Part shown: positions 4,738 through 5,851 of the stretch, piece after piece
How positions within the stretch are numbered: the stretch's first letter is position 1
How the letters are laid out: the number at the start of each line of letters is the position of its first letter
NCBI GenBank assembly: GCA_030453435.1
Contig: JAKDKI010000157.1
Location: 1-5,851, forward strand
Direction: 5' to 3'
Origin: Kocuria sp.
GTDB lineage: Bacteria; Actinomycetota; Actinomycetes; Actinomycetales; Micrococcaceae
DNA: 5,851 nt
Position numbers and translations under genes: made by a program
Notes under the pieces: model-generated
Database searches by the model: none
What the model was told of the DNA's origin: nothing
What the model saw: only the letters and a program-made list of their open reading frames with translations

Positions 4738-5851
4738 ATGAGTCAGCAACGCACCGATACGGTGCTGGACCAGATCATCGAGGGAGTGCGCGAGGATCTT
4801 GAAGCGCGCCGCGCGGTGGTGAGTCTGCAGCAACTGCAGCGCACCGCCAGGACTCAGGCTCCCGCGTTGGATGCGGAAAGTGCCCTGCGCGGCAGCGACT
4901 CCGGGTCGGTCCAGGTGCTTTCAGAAGTCAAGCGTTCCAGCCCGTCCAAGGGGGCGCTGGCGGAGATCACCGATCCAGCGTCACTGGCGGCGTCCTACGA
5001 ACGAGGCGGCGCCTCCGCGATTTCCGTGCTGACCGAGAAGCGCCGCTTTGGCGGGTCTCTCACTGACCTGGACGCCGTGCGCCAGGCCGTGAACATTCCG
5101 GTCCTGCGCAAGGACTTCACCGTGGACGAGTACCAGATCTGGGAAGCCCGCGCCCACGGTGCTGACATGGTGCTCCTCATCGTGGCTGCCCTGGACGATG
5201 AGACCCTCCGCGCGTTCCTGAAGCTGACTCACGAGCTCGGTATGCACGCACTGGTCGAAACCCACACCCCCGAGGAAATCGAGCGGGCCGTTGCGGTCGG
5301 TTCACGAATCATCGGGGTGAACACTCGAAACCTGAAGACGCTCGAGGTGGACGTCAACACGTTCGGCCGTCTTGCGGACCAGATCCCCACGGATGCCGTG
5401 ATCATTGCCGAGTCCGGCGTGGCCGGCGAGGACCAGATCAAGCTCTACGCGGGCCACGGTGCCAATGCGGTGCTGACCGGCGAAGTATTGGTCAAGTCTG
5501 ACGACCCCGCCCAAACGATTTCCCGATTCCGCGACGTGGGCGCCGCCGCCCGCGCGGATTTCCTGGCGGGCAAGAAGCCCCCCGCAGCCCAGGCCGAGTT
5601 CGCCGCCCAGCAGCTTGCCGCCGACGGCGCCGCTTCGCCCGGTGCCGGTGACGAGTCCCTCAAACACGCTCCCGGTCCGTATTTCGGTGACTTCGGTGGC
5701 CGCTGGATGCCGGAATCGCTGGTGGCCGCCTTGGACGAGCTGACCGAGGTCTTCGACAAGGCACGAGTCGACGACGAGTTCCAGCAAGAGTTCAAACGGC
5801 TGTCCCGCGACTACTCCGGACGACCCTCCCTGCTGACCGAGGCCGAGCGCT
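4738..5851 (+). CDS. trpC-trpB: Fused indole-3-glycerol-phosphate synthase / tryptophan synthase beta (3' end cut off by window)
   Basis: One frame runs from ATG 4738 to the window end, 371 codons without a stop. Residues 1 to about 280 are a complete TrpC, a (beta/alpha)8 barrel that turns CdRP into indole-3-glycerol phosphate. Visible residues are E63 and K65 in SEVKRSSPSKG, the catalytic K125 in LRKDF, E174 in ALVETH, N195 in GVNTRNLKTLEVD, E225-S226 in IAESGV, and the phosphate loop ANAVLTGEVLVKS (242-254). Residues 281 to about 305 are an Ala/Pro/Gln-rich linker. From about 306 the TrpB N-terminus follows (SLKHAPGPYFGDFGGRWMPESL, near 307-328, then SGRPSLLTEAER, 360-371). The PLP lysine lies beyond the window. 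Between the domains there is no stop and no ATG or TTG. The nearest in-frame GTG (5536) is inside TrpC. The product should therefore be one bifunctional chain. TrpA, which links the two activities, is expected downstream. A sequencing error that removed a stop is the main alternative, but the missing trpB start argues against it. Confidence 0.92.
   Translation, partial: MSQQRTDTVLDQIIEGVREDLEARRAVVSLQQLQRTARTQAPALDAESALRGSDSGSVQVLSEVKRSSPSKGALAEITDPASLAASYERGGASAISVLTEKRRFGGSLTDLDAVRQAVNIPVLRKDFTVDEYQIWEARAHGADMVLLIVAALDDETLRAFLKLTHELGMHALVETHTPEEIERAVAVGSRIIGVNTRNLKTLEVDVNTFGRLADQIPTDAVIIAESGVAGEDQIKLYAGHGANAVLTGEVLVKSDDPAQTISRFRDVGAAARADFLAGKKPPAAQAEFAAQQLAADGAASPGAGDESLKHAPGPYFGDFGGRWMPESLVAALDELTEVFDKARVDDEFQQEFKRLSRDYSGRPSLLTEAER

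Noticed and set aside
5302..5795. Minus-strand open frames opposite the TrpC-TrpB fusion
   Set aside because: They are shadows of the fused gene with no domain signature and no ribosome site of note.

Overview
This window looks like a chromosomal amino-acid biosynthesis locus from a high-G+C Gram-positive bacterium. It carries the end of a histidine cluster followed directly by the start of a tryptophan cluster, all on the + strand. The order hisG, hisF, hisI, trpE, a Trp-region membrane protein, a small HGxxxAAW membrane protein, trpC, trpB is the arrangement I associate with Actinobacteria of the order Micrococcales. The TrpB N-terminus (PGPYFGDFGGRWMPESL) and the HisG and TrpE sequences resemble Micrococcaceae (Arthrobacter, Kocuria or Rothia relatives). 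That family assignment is inference from remembered homologues, not a search.

Layout: 1-796 is the 3' part of hisG, whose true start lies before the window. 841-1605 is hisF and 1605-2009 is hisI, overlapping by one base in TGATG. 2010-3569 is trpE, whose ATG directly abuts the hisI stop (TAAATG, no gap). 3604-4203 is a four-helix Trp-region membrane protein (TIGR02234 type) starting at GTG. 4204-4349 is a gap of about 146 bp with a small inverted repeat. 4350-4592 is an 80-residue two-helix membrane protein (DUF6704-like). 4593-4737 is a second gap of about 145 bp with two perfect stem-loops (8 bp and 12 bp). From 4738 to the window edge one uninterrupted reading frame encodes a complete TrpC (indole-3-glycerol-phosphate synthase) joined through an Ala/Pro-rich linker to the N-terminus of TrpB (tryptophan synthase beta).

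How the genes work together: HisG makes the committed step of histidine synthesis, HisI the cyclohydrolase step, and HisF (with HisH, not seen here) the imidazole-ring step. TrpE with a glutamine amidotransferase (not seen here) makes anthranilate from chorismate. TrpC makes indole-3-glycerol phosphate, TrpA (expected downstream) cleaves it to indole, and TrpB joins indole to serine. Tight spacing from hisF to trpE predicts co-transcription and translational coupling. The two longer gaps flanking the small membrane protein are the likeliest places for internal control of the trp half.

The most unusual item is the in-frame TrpC-TrpB fusion, which has no stop codon between the domains and no credible trpB start codon. 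The second is the stem-loop pair just before it. I see no mobile element, CRISPR array, tRNA or rRNA, and no canonical intrinsic terminator. The window is otherwise ordinary core metabolism.
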